Origin: Methylorubrum salsuginis
GTDB taxonomy: Bacteria; Pseudomonadota; Alphaproteobacteria; Rhizobiales; Beijerinckiaceae
Direction of reading: 5' to 3'
Length of the DNA stretch: 64,000 bases
Assembly (NCBI RefSeq): GCF_900114375.1
Contig: NZ_FOSV01000002.1
Coordinates: forward strand, 248,001-312,000
In this document: positions 38,098-48,700 of the stretch, piece by piece
How the letters are laid out: each line of letters begins with the position of its first letter
Position numbering within the stretch: the stretch's first letter is position 1
Program-made: the position numbers and the translations under genes
The notes under the pieces: generated by a model
The model's input: only the letters and a program-made list of their open reading frames with translations
What the model was told of the DNA's origin: nothing
Database searches by the model: none

Positions 38098-40776
38098 ATG
38101 GCTGAGGTCAGCGGACCAGCGGTGCCGGCGTCGGGCTCGATCGACCGCTCGGAGCGCCCGGGCCGGGTCGGGCTCCTGCTGATGCTGGCCGGGCTCCTCG
38201 TGGGGGCGGCCGTCGGCCTGTCGTTCGTGGCGAACGAACAGGCCCAGCCGCTCATCCTCGGCCTCCTGGCGCTGCTCGCCATGGCCGGCGTGTTCTTCCT
38301 GTTCGCGCTCGCCATCGGGGCGATCCAGCTCGCGGGCCCGGCCTCGCGCGACGACATCACCCGCGCCATCGTCGATGCCGCCCCCGAGGGCAAGCTCGTC
38401 GTCGAGGACGGCGGGCGGATGATCTACGCCAACGAGGCCTATATGCGCCTCGCGGGCGGTGACAGCTTTTCGAACCTGCGGCCGATCGAGCGGATTTTCG
38501 TCGGCGCCCCCGAGGTGTCCGAGGCAGTCTACCGCTTGGCGCAGGCCGCCCGCGACGAGCGCGCCTACACCGAAGAGATCCGCATGTCGCCGCCGCCCGG
38601 TGGGGCCGCCGAGCGCGACTTCGCGTGGTACCGCATCGCCGTGCGGCCGATCCCGCGCCCCCGCGGCGCGGCGGCGCTCTGGACGGTGAGCGACATCACC
38701 CACGAGCGCGAGCGCCAGGAAAACGTCTTCCAAGAGCTCCAGCACGCGATCGACTATCTCGACCACGCCCCCGCGGGCTTCCTGTCGATCGATGCCGCGG
38801 GCGCGATCGTCTACATGAACGCCACGCTGGCCTCCTGGCTCGGCTACGACCTCGCCACCGTCGGATCGGGCGGCTTGAAGCTCCTCGAGATCGCCCCCGG
38901 CGCCGACGTGCTGTCGGCCGCCCCCGGCCTCCCCGGCGAGGTCCGCACCGACCGCTTCGACATCGACCTGCGCCGCCGCAACGGCCAGCCGCTGCCGACG
39001 CGGCTCTACCATCGCGTCGCCTACGGCCAGGACGGCGCGCCGGGCCCGTCGCGCACCTTCGTGCTCAACCGCTCGGCGGGTTCGGATTCCGACGAGCCGC
39101 AGCGCGCGGCGGAGGTGCGGCTCGCCCGCTTCCTCAACACCAGCCCGATCGCCATCGCGACGCTGGACGGCGACGGCCGCGTCATCCGCGCCAACGCCTC
39201 GTTCGTGCGCCTGTTCTCCGGCATGCCGCGCCAGCCCTCGGCCGAGGCCGGCCGCGACGCGCACGAGCCGCTGATGCGCGAGGCCGTGCTGGAGCGCGAC
39301 CGCCACGCCATCGAGGCGGCTTTGGCGCGGGCCGCCAACGGCTTCGGCGGACTCGACCCGATCGAGGTCGGCCTGTCGGGCGAGGGCGAGCGCTCGGCCC
39401 GCGTCTGGATGAGCCCGGCCGACGCCGACGGGACGCAACGCGCCGAGTCGGACGCCGACCGCGAGCGGGTGATCCTCTACGCCCTCGACACCACGGCCCA
39501 GCGCCAGCTGGAGCAGCAGATCGCCCAGACCCAGAAGATGGACACGGTGGGCCAGCTCGCGGGCGGCATCGCCCACGACTTCAACAACGTGCTCCAGGCG
39601 ATCATCGGCTACTCGGACCTCCTGCTCGCGAGCCACCGGCCGACCGACCACGCCTTCCAAGACATCATGCAGATCAAGCAGAACGCGAACCGGGCGGCCT
39701 CGCTCGTTCGCCAGCTGCTGGCCTTCTCCCGCCGCCAGACCCTGCGGCCGGAGGTGATGGATGTCGGCGAGGCCCTGTCCGACCTGACGCTGCTCTTGAA
39801 GCGGCTCCTCGGCGAGCGGGTGCAGCTCGATTTCCGCCACGGCCGCGAGATCTGGCCGATCAAGGCCGACGTGAACCAGTTCGAGCAGGTGATCGTGAAC
39901 CTCGCGGTCAACGCCCGCGACGCCATGCCCGGCGGCGGGCGCCTGTCGATCCGCACGACGAACTGCGCGGCCGATGCCGAGCGCCCCGTCGGCATCCCGC
40001 CGGGCGACCACGTGATGATCGAGGTCGCCGATACCGGCGAGGGCATCCCGCCCGCGGTGCTGCAGAAGATCTTCGAGCCGTTCTTCACCACGAAGGAGAT
40101 CGGCAAGGGCACGGGCCTCGGCCTCTCGACGGTGTTCGGCATCGTCAACCAGTCGGGCGGGGCCATCGACGTGCAGTCGACGGTGGGGGAGGGCACGACC
40201 TTCCGCATCTACCTGCCGCGCCACGTGCCCGGCGTCGAGACCCTGCCGGAGCCGGAGCCCGTCGCGGCCCTGCCCAAGCCCGAGCGGACAACCTCCGAGC
40301 CGAGCGAGGCGACGCCGACCGTGGGCGAGCCCGCCGCGCTGGAGGCCAAGCCGGAGCCGAAGCCGGCCCCCAAGCCGGAACCCCAGAAACCCGCCGCCGA
40401 CCATACCGGCCAGGGCACGGTGCTGCTCGTCGAGGACGAGGATCCGGTGCGCGCGGTCAATTCCCGCGCCCTCTCGGCCCGCGGCTACACGGTGCTGGAG
40501 GCCGCCTCCGGCGTCGAGGCGCTGCGGCTCATCGAGGAGCATGCCGACGGCATCGACGTCGTCGTCTCCGACGTGGTCATGCCCGAGATGGACGGGCCGA
40601 CCCTGCTGCGGGAGCTGCGCAAGCACCGGCCCGACCTGAAGGTGATCTTCGTCTCCGGCTATGCCGAAGACGCCTTCCGCAAGAACCTGCCCGAGGGCGA
40701 GGCCTTCAACTTCCTGCCCAAGCCCTTCAGCCTAAAGCAGTTGGTGGAGACGGTGAAGACCACGATGGCGGGGTAG
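38098..40776 (+). CDS. cckA: Cell-cycle hybrid histidine kinase CckA
   Basis: This 892-residue hybrid kinase has two transmembrane helices (about residues 24-73), tandem PAS domains (about 80-450), a HisKA domain with His493 in [21 protein letters not shown], a HATPase domain ([34 protein letters not shown]) and a C-terminal receiver with phospho-acceptor Asp825 and the FLPKPF lysine. These are the domains and H-box of CckA, which drives CtrA phosphorylation via ChpT. A linker of about 55 residues rich in Pro, Glu and Lys ([17 protein letters not shown]) joins HATPase to receiver. The gene follows flhB, as in related genomes. Confidence 0.95.
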   Translation: MAEVSGPAVPASGSIDRSERPGRVGLLLMLAGLLVGAAVGLSFVANEQAQPLILGLLALLAMAGVFFLFALAIGAIQLAGPASRDDITRAIVDAAPEGKLVVEDGGRMIYANEAYMRLAGGDSFSNLRPIERIFVGAPEVSEAVYRLAQAARDERAYTEEIRMSPPPGGAAERDFAWYRIAVRPIPRPRGAAALWTVSDITHERERQENVFQELQHAIDYLDHAPAGFLSIDAAGAIVYMNATLASWLGYDLATVGSGGLKLLEIAPGADVLSAAPGLPGEVRTDRFDIDLRRRNGQPLPTRLYHRVAYGQDGAPGPSRTFVLNRSAGSDSDEPQRAAEVRLARFLNTSPIAIATLDGDGRVIRANASFVRLFSGMPRQPSAEAGRDAHEPLMREAVLERDRHAIEAALARAANGFGGLDPIEVGLSGEGERSARVWMSPADADGTQRAESDADRERVILYALDTTAQRQLEQQIAQTQKMDTVGQLAGGIAHDFNNVLQAIIGYSDLLLASHRPTDHAFQDIMQIKQNANRAASLVRQLLAFSRRQTLRPEVMDVGEALSDLTLLLKRLLGERVQLDFRHGREIWPIKADVNQFEQVIVNLAVNARDAMPGGGRLSIRTTNCAADAERPVGIPPGDHVMIEVADTGEGIPPAVLQKIFEPFFTTKEIGKGTGLGLSTVFGIVNQSGGAIDVQSTVGEGTTFRIYLPRHVPGVETLPEPEPVAALPKPERTTSEPSEATPTVGEPAALEAKPEPKPAPKPEPQKPAADHTGQGTVLLVEDEDPVRAVNSRALSARGYTVLEAASGVEALRLIEEHADGIDVVVSDVVMPEMDGPTLLRELRKHRPDLKVIFVSGYAEDAFRKNLPEGEAFNFLPKPFSLKQLVETVKTTMAG

Positions 40777-40786
40777 GGCGAGGCCC

Positions 40787-41851
40787 TCACACCCGCCCGT
40801 GCACGAGGTCGTGGATGAAGCCGAGCTTGCGGACCACCGGCGGGGCGATGACGAAGGGGTAGAGGTCGCCCTCGCCCATCGCCCGGTTCATGCTGTTGAG
40901 GGCGAAGACCAGCGGCAGCCACGCATCCACGATCTGCTCGACGGTCTGCGCCGCGTAGGGATCGAAGGTGATCTGCGCGGAGATCTCGCCGGAGCGGTCG
41001 ACATCGGGCTTCACCTGCATCCCGAAGGCCGAGGCCATCTCCAGCGTGTCGACGATGTGGAGATAGTGGGCCCAGGTCTCGGCGAAATCCTCCCAGGGGT
41101 GGGTGGTGGCGTAGGCGGAGACGAAGTTCTCCTGCCAGTTGCCGGGCGGGCCCTGGTCGTAGTGGCGTTGGAGCGCCGCGCCGTAATCCTGCGAATCGTC
41201 GCCGAACATCGCCCGGCAGGCATCGAGCTTCCCGCCGTCGCGCACGAGGATGTCCCAGTAATGATGGCCGACCTCGTGACGGAAATGGCCGAGCAGCGTC
41301 CGGTAGGGCTCGCCCATGCTGGTCCGGCGCTTCTCGCGTTCGGCCGGGTCGGCCTCGATCAGCGCGATGGTGACGACGCCGTTCTCGTGGCCGGTCATCA
41401 CCTTCGGGCCCTCGGTCGCGGGCGGGTCGGCCAGGAAATTGAAGATCAGGCCGTGCTCGGGGTCCTCGGCACGGGTCTTCAGCGGCAGGTTCCAGCGCAA
41501 CAGCGTGTAGAACAGCCGATGCTTGGCCAGTTCCATCTCCTGCCAGAAATGCAGGTTCTTCGGGTCGGACACGTCCGGCACCGTGCCGTTGTGGCGGCAG
41601 GCGAGGCAGAAGGCGTCGGTCGAGCCCGGCGGCACCAGCCAATTGCAGGTATCGTGCGCCGCGTTGGTGCAGAGGAAGCTCCGGCTCTCCGGCAGCGCCA
41701 GCGGGGTCCAGGCGTTGTTGTCGCCCGCGGGCTCCAGCGCCGAGAGCGTGCCGGCCTGCGGCAGGTAGCCGAGCCGATGGCCGCAGCGCTGACAGGTACG
41801 GTTCTCGAAATACAGGATGTTGTCGCAGGACTGGCAGCGGAAGAGCTTCAT
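40787..41851 (-). CDS. Zinc-ribbon putative zinc metallopeptidase
   Basis: A 354-residue cytoplasmic protein. The N-terminus is a zinc ribbon (FRCQSCDNILYFENRTCQRC, Cys6/9/20/23), followed by a second Cys group at 61-86. The middle carries the gluzincin motif RHEVGHHYWD (His192, Glu193, His196), and a Glu in DFAETWAHYLH could be the third ligand. I recognise it as the zinc-binding metallopeptidase family formerly known only as a domain of unknown function. Substrates are unknown. The ATG at 41851 begins the ribbon; the longer frame adds an unrelated leader. It converges with cckA, 10 bases away, with no hairpin between. Confidence 0.8.
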   Translation of the reverse strand: MKLFRCQSCDNILYFENRTCQRCGHRLGYLPQAGTLSALEPAGDNNAWTPLALPESRSFLCTNAAHDTCNWLVPPGSTDAFCLACRHNGTVPDVSDPKNLHFWQEMELAKHRLFYTLLRWNLPLKTRAEDPEHGLIFNFLADPPATEGPKVMTGHENGVVTIALIEADPAEREKRRTSMGEPYRTLLGHFRHEVGHHYWDILVRDGGKLDACRAMFGDDSQDYGAALQRHYDQGPPGNWQENFVSAYATTHPWEDFAETWAHYLHIVDTLEMASAFGMQVKPDVDRSGEISAQITFDPYAAQTVEQIVDAWLPLVFALNSMNRAMGEGDLYPFVIAPPVVRKLGFIHDLVHGRV

Positions 41852-41999
41852 CGAGGCGCGGTTCTCGGCGGAAGGTCGGAAGGCTCCGCCATGCAACGGG
41901 CGTGCAATGGCTTGGCCGGACAGGGGAGACGGCCGGCCAACCATGCGCGACCGGGCGTGTTCCCGCCGAGGTGGATTTTCCTTTGCGCGCCGCGCCGCC

Positions 42000-42719
42000 T
42001 CAGCGCGCCGCCTGCCACAGGCTGATCACCCGCGTCCCCTCGCCGGTCTCGTTGCGGGCCTGGCGGGTCAGGGTCTCGATGTCCTCCTTCGGCGCAAGGC
42101 GGCGGGCCTTGGCGAGCGCCTTGCGGGCCTCCTCGGCCGGCATCGCGCCGTGGGGGACCATCATGGCGAGGAGCTGCTTGCGGGTCTTCGAGTCGAGGGA
42201 GCGGGCGTTGCGCACGTCCTCGAAGTCGCTCATCCGGTGGCGGGCGGCCTTGGCGCCGCGTCCGCGCTCCTCGTGGCCCATGAAGACCTTCGGGCCGGTC
42301 GGCATCACCACGATGTCGCCGGGGCGCAGGGTCTCGTCGCGTAAGATGGCGGCGGTGGGGTTGGCCGCGATCGCCTTCTGATCGACCGGCTGCTTGCCGC
42401 TGACCCCGGAGACGTCCTCGGCCTTGGGCAGCGCCGCGTAGCGCACCTTGGGCTTGGCGCGACGCTCGGCCCCGCGGGCGTTGCGGCGCCAGCGGTAGCG
42501 CTCGTTCACTTCGGCCCCGCCGTAATAAGCGGGGGGCGCCGCCTGCGTCTGGACGGGCGCCGGCGCGGCCTGCCGCGGGGTGCCGCCGAACAGATGTCCG
42601 AACAGGCCGCCGAGGCCGGCCTCCTGGGCATGGACGCCGACGACGGTCGACAGCACGAGGGCGGAGGAAGCCAGGACGAGCGCGGCACGCCGTCCGGAGC
42701 GGGGCAGGATCGAGGGCAT
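42000..42719 (-). CDS. Exported protein of unknown function with structured leader
   Basis: A 239-residue protein with a signal peptide (ALVLASSALVLSTVVGVHAQ) and a mature region that is first Ala/Pro/Gln-rich and then basic. A conserved-looking block LRPGDIVVMPTGPKVFMGHEE is followed by SDFEDVRNARSLDSKTRKQL and AMPAEEARKALAKARRL. I do not recognise the family. The ATG at 42719 has CAGGAG 7 bases upstream. Immediately before this lies a foldable leader (42739-42797), so expression may be controlled at the RNA level. Confidence 0.65.
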   Translation of the reverse strand: MPSILPRSGRRAALVLASSALVLSTVVGVHAQEAGLGGLFGHLFGGTPRQAAPAPVQTQAAPPAYYGGAEVNERYRWRRNARGAERRAKPKVRYAALPKAEDVSGVSGKQPVDQKAIAANPTAAILRDETLRPGDIVVMPTGPKVFMGHEERGRGAKAARHRMSDFEDVRNARSLDSKTRKQLLAMMVPHGAMPAEEARKALAKARRLAPKEDIETLTRQARNETGEGTRVISLWQAAR

Positions 42720-42738
42720 CGGCGGCTCCTGAAGCTGC

Positions 42739-42797
42739 TTCACGACGCTCCCGGGCCTCGGGAGTCCGTTTTCCGCCGTGGGCGGAAAAGTCGTGAA
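42739..42797 (-). ncRNA. Candidate structured 5' leader (three-way junction)
   Basis: On the minus strand, TTCACGAC (42797-42790) pairs with GTCGTGAA (42746-42739) to close a junction. Inside are two perfect hairpins: TTTTCCGCC/GGCGGAAAA with a 3-base loop and CTCCCG/CGGGAG with a 5-base loop. It ends 19 bases before the ATG of the exported protein, next to its ribosome-binding site. No known riboswitch is recognised. The evidence is base pairing seen by eye in a single sequence. Confidence 0.45.
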
Positions 42798-42994
42798 AGA
42801 CACTCGGCGAGGTTGGTCGCGTTCGACCGATGCGCACTCAACATGGGGCCGAGCTATGCGGTTCCGGCGGAACGGTGACTGAATTGTGAATTTTTCAAGG
42901 CACCGATTTTCCGGTCTCACGCCGATGTGAACCGGGTGCCGCGAGGGCCGGTTGCCTCGTCGCGCCGCCCATCCGCAGCGGCCGGAGCCGACCG

Positions 42995-44155
42995 ATGCCG
43001 ACGCCAGAGCCCGCCCTCCCGGTGCCCCAGCCCGATCCGCGCCACGCCACCTTGTGGACGCTCGCCGTCTCGGCGGCCTTGTTGGGCCTCGTCGCCCTGC
43101 CGCGCCGGCCCGCCCCGCGAGCGGGCGGGGCCTCGCCGACCGGAGACGCGGACAGCGCGCGCCAAGAGTCTCCCTCGCACGAGGGCGCGGACGCGCACCG
43201 GGTGGCGCGGGCCGAAAAGCATCGGGGGCGCACGGCCGACAGCCCGGAACAAATCCCGGCCGTCGGCTGGTGGGACATCCTCAAGCGGGCCTATCGCGAT
43301 GTCGGCGAGAACCGGCTGATGCTGGTCTCGGCGGGCGTGACCTTCTTCGTGCTGCTGGCGATCTTCCCGGCGATTGCCGCCCTGGTCTCGGTCTACGGAC
43401 TGATCGCCGACGTCTCGACCATCAACGAGCAGATCGAGGCGTTGCGCGGCATCCTGCCCTCGGGCGGACTCGACATCGTCGCCGAGCAGGTCAAGCGCGT
43501 GACCGAGAAGGGCGACACCACCCTCGGGCTCACCGCATTCACCGGCATCGCGCTCTCGGTCTGGAGCGCCAACGGCGGCGTGAAACACGTCTTCGACGCG
43601 CTCAACCTCGTCTACAACGAGCGGGAGCGGCGGGGCTTCTTCCGGCTCAACCTCGTCTCGCTCGCCTTCACGGCCGGCGCCCTGCTCTTCGTCGTGCTGG
43701 CGCTCGTCGGCATCGTCGCCGTGCCGGTGGCGATCCAGACGCTCGGCCTCAGCGCCGAGGGCTGGTGGCTGGCGCTGCTGCGCTGGCCCGCGCTCTTCGT
43801 CGTCGTGCTCGGCATGCTCGCCGTGCTCTACCGCTACGGCCCGAGCCGCGACGCGCCGCGCTGGCGCTGGGTCACGCCCGGCGGCACGCTGGCCGCCTTC
43901 CTGTGGCTCGCCGGTTCGCTGCTGTTCTCGTGGTACGTCTCGAATTTCGGCTCGTACGACAAGACCTACGGCTCGCTGGGCGCCGCCATCGGCTTCATGA
44001 CGTGGATCTGGCTCTCGACCACGATCGTGCTGCTCGGCGCCCAGATCAATGCCGAGACCGAGCACCAGACCGCCCAGGACACCACCGTCGGCGCGCCCAA
44101 GCCCCTGGGTGAGCGCGACGCGAAGATGGCCGATACGGTCGGCGCGGCGGCCTGA
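42995..44155 (+). CDS. YihY/BrkB family inner-membrane protein
   Basis: A 386-residue protein. After a disordered, charged N-terminal region of about 85 residues (with one possible hydrophobic stretch at 24-36), the YihY domain starts at WWDILKRAYRDVGENRLMLVSAGVTFFVLLAIFPA and has six membrane segments. Conserved blocks include WSANGGVKHVFDALNLVYNERE and SNFGSYDKTYGSLGAAIGFMTWIW. The family was once called ribonuclease BN by mistake; its role is unknown. It converges with the cupin gene 12 bases later. Confidence 0.88.
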   Translation: MPTPEPALPVPQPDPRHATLWTLAVSAALLGLVALPRRPAPRAGGASPTGDADSARQESPSHEGADAHRVARAEKHRGRTADSPEQIPAVGWWDILKRAYRDVGENRLMLVSAGVTFFVLLAIFPAIAALVSVYGLIADVSTINEQIEALRGILPSGGLDIVAEQVKRVTEKGDTTLGLTAFTGIALSVWSANGGVKHVFDALNLVYNERERRGFFRLNLVSLAFTAGALLFVVLALVGIVAVPVAIQTLGLSAEGWWLALLRWPALFVVVLGMLAVLYRYGPSRDAPRWRWVTPGGTLAAFLWLAGSLLFSWYVSNFGSYDKTYGSLGAAIGFMTWIWLSTTIVLLGAQINAETEHQTAQDTTVGAPKPLGERDAKMADTVGAAA

Positions 44156-44167
44156 GATCCGAAAAAT

Positions 44168-44659
44168 TCAGTTCCCGGCGCGGCTCGGATCGTCGGCGGG
44201 GTTGATGTAATCGACGCCGAACGGCCCGCTGCCGTTGACCTGCAGCACCACTTCCTCGTCGGTGGTCCAGAGCGCGTGCGGCATGGCTTCCGGCAGATAG
44301 ACGAAGCCGCCGGCCCTCAGGGGCTCGCCCTTGCTCTTGTCCATCGTCGTGCCGTGCTGGTGATAGATCGAGCCCGACAGGATCGTCAGCGTCTCGTCCT
44401 TGGAGTGGGTGTGCGGCGCGATCACGGTGTTGGCCGGAAACCTCACCCGCAGGACGAACGGGCCGGGTTTGGCCGGATCGCCCGCCAGCGCTGCGATCTG
44501 CGTGCCCTGGGGCAGGTTCGGCGGCCCCGGCTGCCACGGCACGGCGCTGCCCTCCGGTAGGGTCACGGCGGCGGGATGCGCGTGCTCGCCCGCCGCGATG
44601 GCGGGAGCGGCGAGCAGTGCGGAGAGACCCGCGATGGCCAGAGGGATTCGAACGGGCAT
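44168..44659 (-). CDS. Periplasmic cupin-domain protein
   Basis: A 163-residue protein with a signal peptide (IPLAIAGLSALLAAPAIA) and a single cupin barrel. Metal-binding motif 1 reads VIAPHTHSKDETLTILSG (two His and a Glu), and motif 2 contains AMPHALWTTDEEVVLQVNG. Cupins of this type often appear as exported proteins of unknown activity; a dioxygenase or sugar-binding role is possible. The start follows the conserved hydrophobic leader. It is a single gene, convergent with the YihY gene. Confidence 0.78.
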   Translation of the reverse strand: MPVRIPLAIAGLSALLAAPAIAAGEHAHPAAVTLPEGSAVPWQPGPPNLPQGTQIAALAGDPAKPGPFVLRVRFPANTVIAPHTHSKDETLTILSGSIYHQHGTTMDKSKGEPLRAGGFVYLPEAMPHALWTTDEEVVLQVNGSGPFGVDYINPADDPSRAGN

Positions 44660-44921
44660 TCCACAGCCTCGGACTGGATTGAGCGACGGGGTCGGGCAGT
44701 TTCGCGGCCCAACGCCCGGTCGTCCGCATCGTTGCCGGAGCGCCCGCCGTTCACGCAAAAGGGAACGGCGAGGCTGATCGCCCCGCCGCTCCCCCGTTGG
44801 TCGCTCAGGACCAATGGACCTGTTCCGTGCGTCCGGCGGACGCCCGCCGCCCCGCCATTGCGGAGGTAAGTCGCAGTCGCGGGCGCAATCGGCGATGCGT
44901 CGGGATCCTCGCCGATCGGTA

Positions 44922-45368
44922 TTAGTAGGCCGGGCCGCCGCTCACGCGGCCGTACTGCGGTACGGTGCGGTCGAGCTGCTCGGCGTTGCCGGCGCGGGCC
45001 GAGTAATCGGTGTAGCGGCCGGGGCGCGCGTTGACCGAGCCGGTGACGATGTCGTCGGTCGCGCGGACCGTGCCGCCGACCACGCCGCCCACGACGTTGC
45101 CCGCCGCGCCCACGGTGCCGGTGACGATGGTTCCGGCCGCGTTGGTCACGCCGCCGACCACGGAGCCGACGCCGCCGAGGAGGCCGGTGCCCGGACGGGT
45201 CGGCTCGATATGCGCGCCCCATACGTTGAGCGTGCCGTCGCGGTTGTAGCTGGGGCTGTCGTAGACGTTGCCGTAGGTGCCGCCGTAGACGCCCTGGGCC
45301 AGCGACGGGGTGGCGGCCATGCCGAGCGAGAGGGCGGCAGCGGCGGTGATCTTGGTCAGGGTGTTCAT
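44922..45368 (-). CDS. Exported Gly/Val-rich repetitive protein
   Basis: A 148-residue protein with a signal peptide (MNTLTKITAAAALSLGMAATPSLAQ), a Tyr/Asn-rich stretch (GVYGGTYGNVYDSPSYNRDG), then degenerate repeats of GGVVGG and GTVGAAGNVVGG type between residues 64 and 105. The repeats resemble glycine-zipper segments that associate with membranes. The family is not recognised. The start ATG at 45368 has AAGGATC upstream. The long frame before it encodes no signal-like sequence. Confidence 0.65.
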   Translation of the reverse strand: MNTLTKITAAAALSLGMAATPSLAQGVYGGTYGNVYDSPSYNRDGTLNVWGAHIEPTRPGTGLLGGVGSVVGGVTNAAGTIVTGTVGAAGNVVGGVVGGTVRATDDIVTGSVNARPGRYTDYSARAGNAEQLDRTVPQYGRVSGGPAY

Positions 45369-45771
45369 GATCGATCCTTTGACTAAGGGCCTTGAGCGGA
45401 TCGTCTGGTGCAGTCTGCGTAATCGCGTCCGCATCATCACCGCTCGTTTGCGATGAGCCAGATCTGGTATCGATCGTCGGCCGGGCAATGCACGGTTTGT
45501 CGCACCGCACCATCACTATGTTTCGAAATCAACTTGAGACAATGAACTTTGATGCCGCGACAGGATGCGCGTCGAAAATTATGAAGCATTATCAGCTGGT
45601 TGCGGGATTGCTGCGTCGCACTTTCGGTGCGTGCGCCGGCGCACAGGGTTGGGGGGACGCCGCACATTTCTCGCCGGCACGGCCGCCCGGGTAGTGGGGT
45701 GCGTGTGAGAAGCGGTGGCCTGCGGCATTTCCGGTGGCCCCGGCGATGGCCGGGGACGGCGAAAATGCTTT
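45369..45771. other. Gene-free divergent region before polA
   Basis: About 400 bases separate the exported Gly-rich gene from polA. The part 45520-45610 is AT-rich for this genome and probably holds the polA promoter (TTGAGACAATG is a candidate -35 region). I see no repeat, ORF or strong hairpin in it. Confidence 0.4.
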
Positions 45772-48700
45772 ATGGCTTCGCCCTCCCGTTCCGCCTCGCC
45801 GATGATGGCCCGCCCGATGACCGACGAGAACCAGCCTCAAGCGGCCAAGCCCGTCGGAGCCGACGACCGGGTGATTCTTGTCGATGGCTCGTCCTTCATC
45901 TTCCGGGCCTATTTCCAGTCGATCAACCAGGACCAGAAGTACAACACCCGGCCCTCCGACGGCCTGCCGACCGGGGCGGTGCGGCTGTTCTGCACCAAGA
46001 TCGCGCAGTTCCTGCAGGACGGCGCGGCCGGCGTGAAGCCGACCCATCTCGGCATCGTCTTCGACAAGTCCGAGGGCTCGTTCCGCAAGGAGCTGTTTCC
46101 GGACTACAAGGGCCACCGCCCCGACGCGCCCGACGACCTGAAGCGGCAGATGCCGCTGATGCGCGACGCGGTGCGCGCCTTCGGCCTGCATGCGGTCGAG
46201 CTGATCCGCTACGAGGCCGACGACCTGATCGCCACCTACGCGCGGCAGGCCGAGGCGCGGGGCGCCGAGGTGATCATCGTGTCCTCCGACAAGGACCTGA
46301 TGCAGCTCGTCTCGGACAAGATCCGGTTCTACGACTTCGAATCCGGCGCCAAGGGCAAGCCCGGCTACCGGCCCGAGCGCAACCTCGACCGCGACGCGAT
46401 CATCGCCAAGTGGGAGGGGCTGGCGCCGGAGCAGATCGGCGACGCCCTGGCGCTGATCGGCGACACCTCGGACAACGTGCCGGGCGTGCCGGGCATCGGC
46501 CTCAAGACTGCCGCCGCGCTGATCAAGGAATACGGCAGCCTCGCCCAGCTTCTGGAGCGGGCCGCCGAGATCAAGCAGCCCAAGCGCCGCGAGACGCTTC
46601 TGGCCAACATCGATCAGGCCAAGCTCTCCCGCCGCCTCGTCGCGCTGGAAGAGAGCGTGCCGGTGCCGGTGCCGCTCGACGATCTCGGCGTGCCGAAGCC
46701 CGACCCGCAAAAACTCGTCGGCTTCCTCAAGGCGATGGAGTTCAACACCCTGACGCGGCGCATCGCCCAGATGCTCCATGTCGATCCGGAAGCCGTGAAG
46801 CCGGATCCCGCGCTGCTGCCGGGCGCACAGCCCCACGCCTACACCAACGCGGCGGGCGGCTCGGACGCGGTGCCGTTCTTCGGCGACGACACCTTGCCCA
46901 TTGATCCGGAGACGGAAGCTGCCCCCGAGCGCAGGGACGGGGCGGCGCCCCCTGAGTCGGGCGAAGCCGATCCGTTCGCCGATTTCGATCTTCCGGACGC
47001 GAGTACGAAAAAAAAGCGCGGTCCCTCGGAGCCCACCCCCTCGACGCTGGTCGCCGCCCGCGCGGCGGAAGCCGTCAAGCCGTTCGATACGGCGGCCTAC
47101 GAGACCGTCACCACGCTCGCCCAACTGGAAGCCTGGATCGCCGAGAGCTACGAGGCGGGAACAATCGCGGTCGACACCGAGACCGACGCGCTCGACGCCG
47201 CCAAGGCCGGGCTGGTGGGCGTCTCGCTCGCCACCGCGCCGGGGCGGGCCTGCTACATCCCGCTGGCCCACGTGGCGGCCGAAGGGAAGGGCGGCGACCT
47301 GTTCGGCGACGGTGCGGAGGCCGCCAAGGCACCGGAGCAGATCCCGCTCGACACGGCCCTCAGGCTGCTCAAGCCGCTGTTGGAGGATGCCGGCACGCTC
47401 AAAGTGGGCCAGAACCTCAAATACGATCTCTCGGTGCTGCATCGCTACGGCATCGACGTGACGCCGTTCGACGACACGATGCTGATCTCCTACGTGCTCG
47501 ATGCCGGCAAGGGCGGGCACGGCATGGACGAGCTGGCGCGGCGCCATCTCGGCCACCAGCCCATCACCTTCACGGACGTGTGCGGCACCGGCCGCAACAA
47601 GATCACCTTCGAGCGGGTGGCGCTGGATCGTGCCACCGCCTACGCGGCCGAGGACGCCGACGTGACGCTGCGGCTGTGGCGGATGATGAAGCCGCGCCTC
47701 GTCGCCGAGCGCCGCGTCACCGTCTACGAGACCCTGGAGCGCCCGCTGGTGCCGGTGCTGGCCCGGATGGAGCGGGCCGGCATCCGCATCGACCGCGAGA
47801 TGCTGAGCCGCCTCTCGGGCGATTTCTCGCAAATCCTGGCGCGGCTCGAAGAGGAAATTCAGGAGGACGCCGGGGAGAAATTCCAGGTCTCCTCGCCCAA
47901 GCAGATCGGCGACGTCCTGTTCGGCAAGATGGGCCTGCCCGGCGCGAAGAAGACGCCCTCCGGCCAATGGGCCACGCCCGCCACGCTGCTGGAGGAACTG
48001 GCGCAAAGCGGCCACGAGCTCCCCAAGAAAATCCTGAACTGGCGCCAGCTCGCGAAGCTGAAATCGACCTATACCGACTCGCTCCAGGAACACGCCGACC
48101 GCGAGACCAACCGGGTCCACACCTCGTTCGCCCTCGCCGCCACCACCACGGGCCGGCTCTCCTCCTCGGACCCGAACCTGCAGAACATCCCGATCCGCAC
48201 CGAGGAGGGCCGGCGCATCCGCCGCGCCTTCGTGGCGCCGGAGGGCAAGAAGCTGATCTCGGCCGATTATTCGCAGATCGAGCTGCGGCTGCTCGCCCAC
48301 ATCGCCGACATCCCGCAGCTGCGGGAGGCCTTCGAGCAGGGGCTCGACATTCACGCGGCGACCGCTTCGGCCATGTTCGGCGTGCCGCTCGACCAGATGA
48401 CCGGGGATCTCAGGCGCCGGGCCAAGACCATCAATTTCGGCATCATCTACGGCATCTCGGCCTTCGGGCTGGCCGACCGCCTCGGCATCGGCCGCGAGGA
48501 GGCGTCCGCCTTCATCAAGCAGTATTTCGAGCGCTTTCCCGGCATCCGCGACTACATCGACACGACGAAGCGCGCGTGCCGCGACAAGGGCTACGTCACG
48601 ACCCTGTTCGGCCGCGTCTGCCACTATCCGCAGATCCGCTCGAACAACCCGTCCGAGCGGGCGAGCGTCGAGCGCCAGGCCATCAATGCCCCGATCCAGG

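Noticed and set aside
38011-40626. Long antisense frame over cckA
   Set aside because: Shadow of the real gene, with no domain and biased composition.
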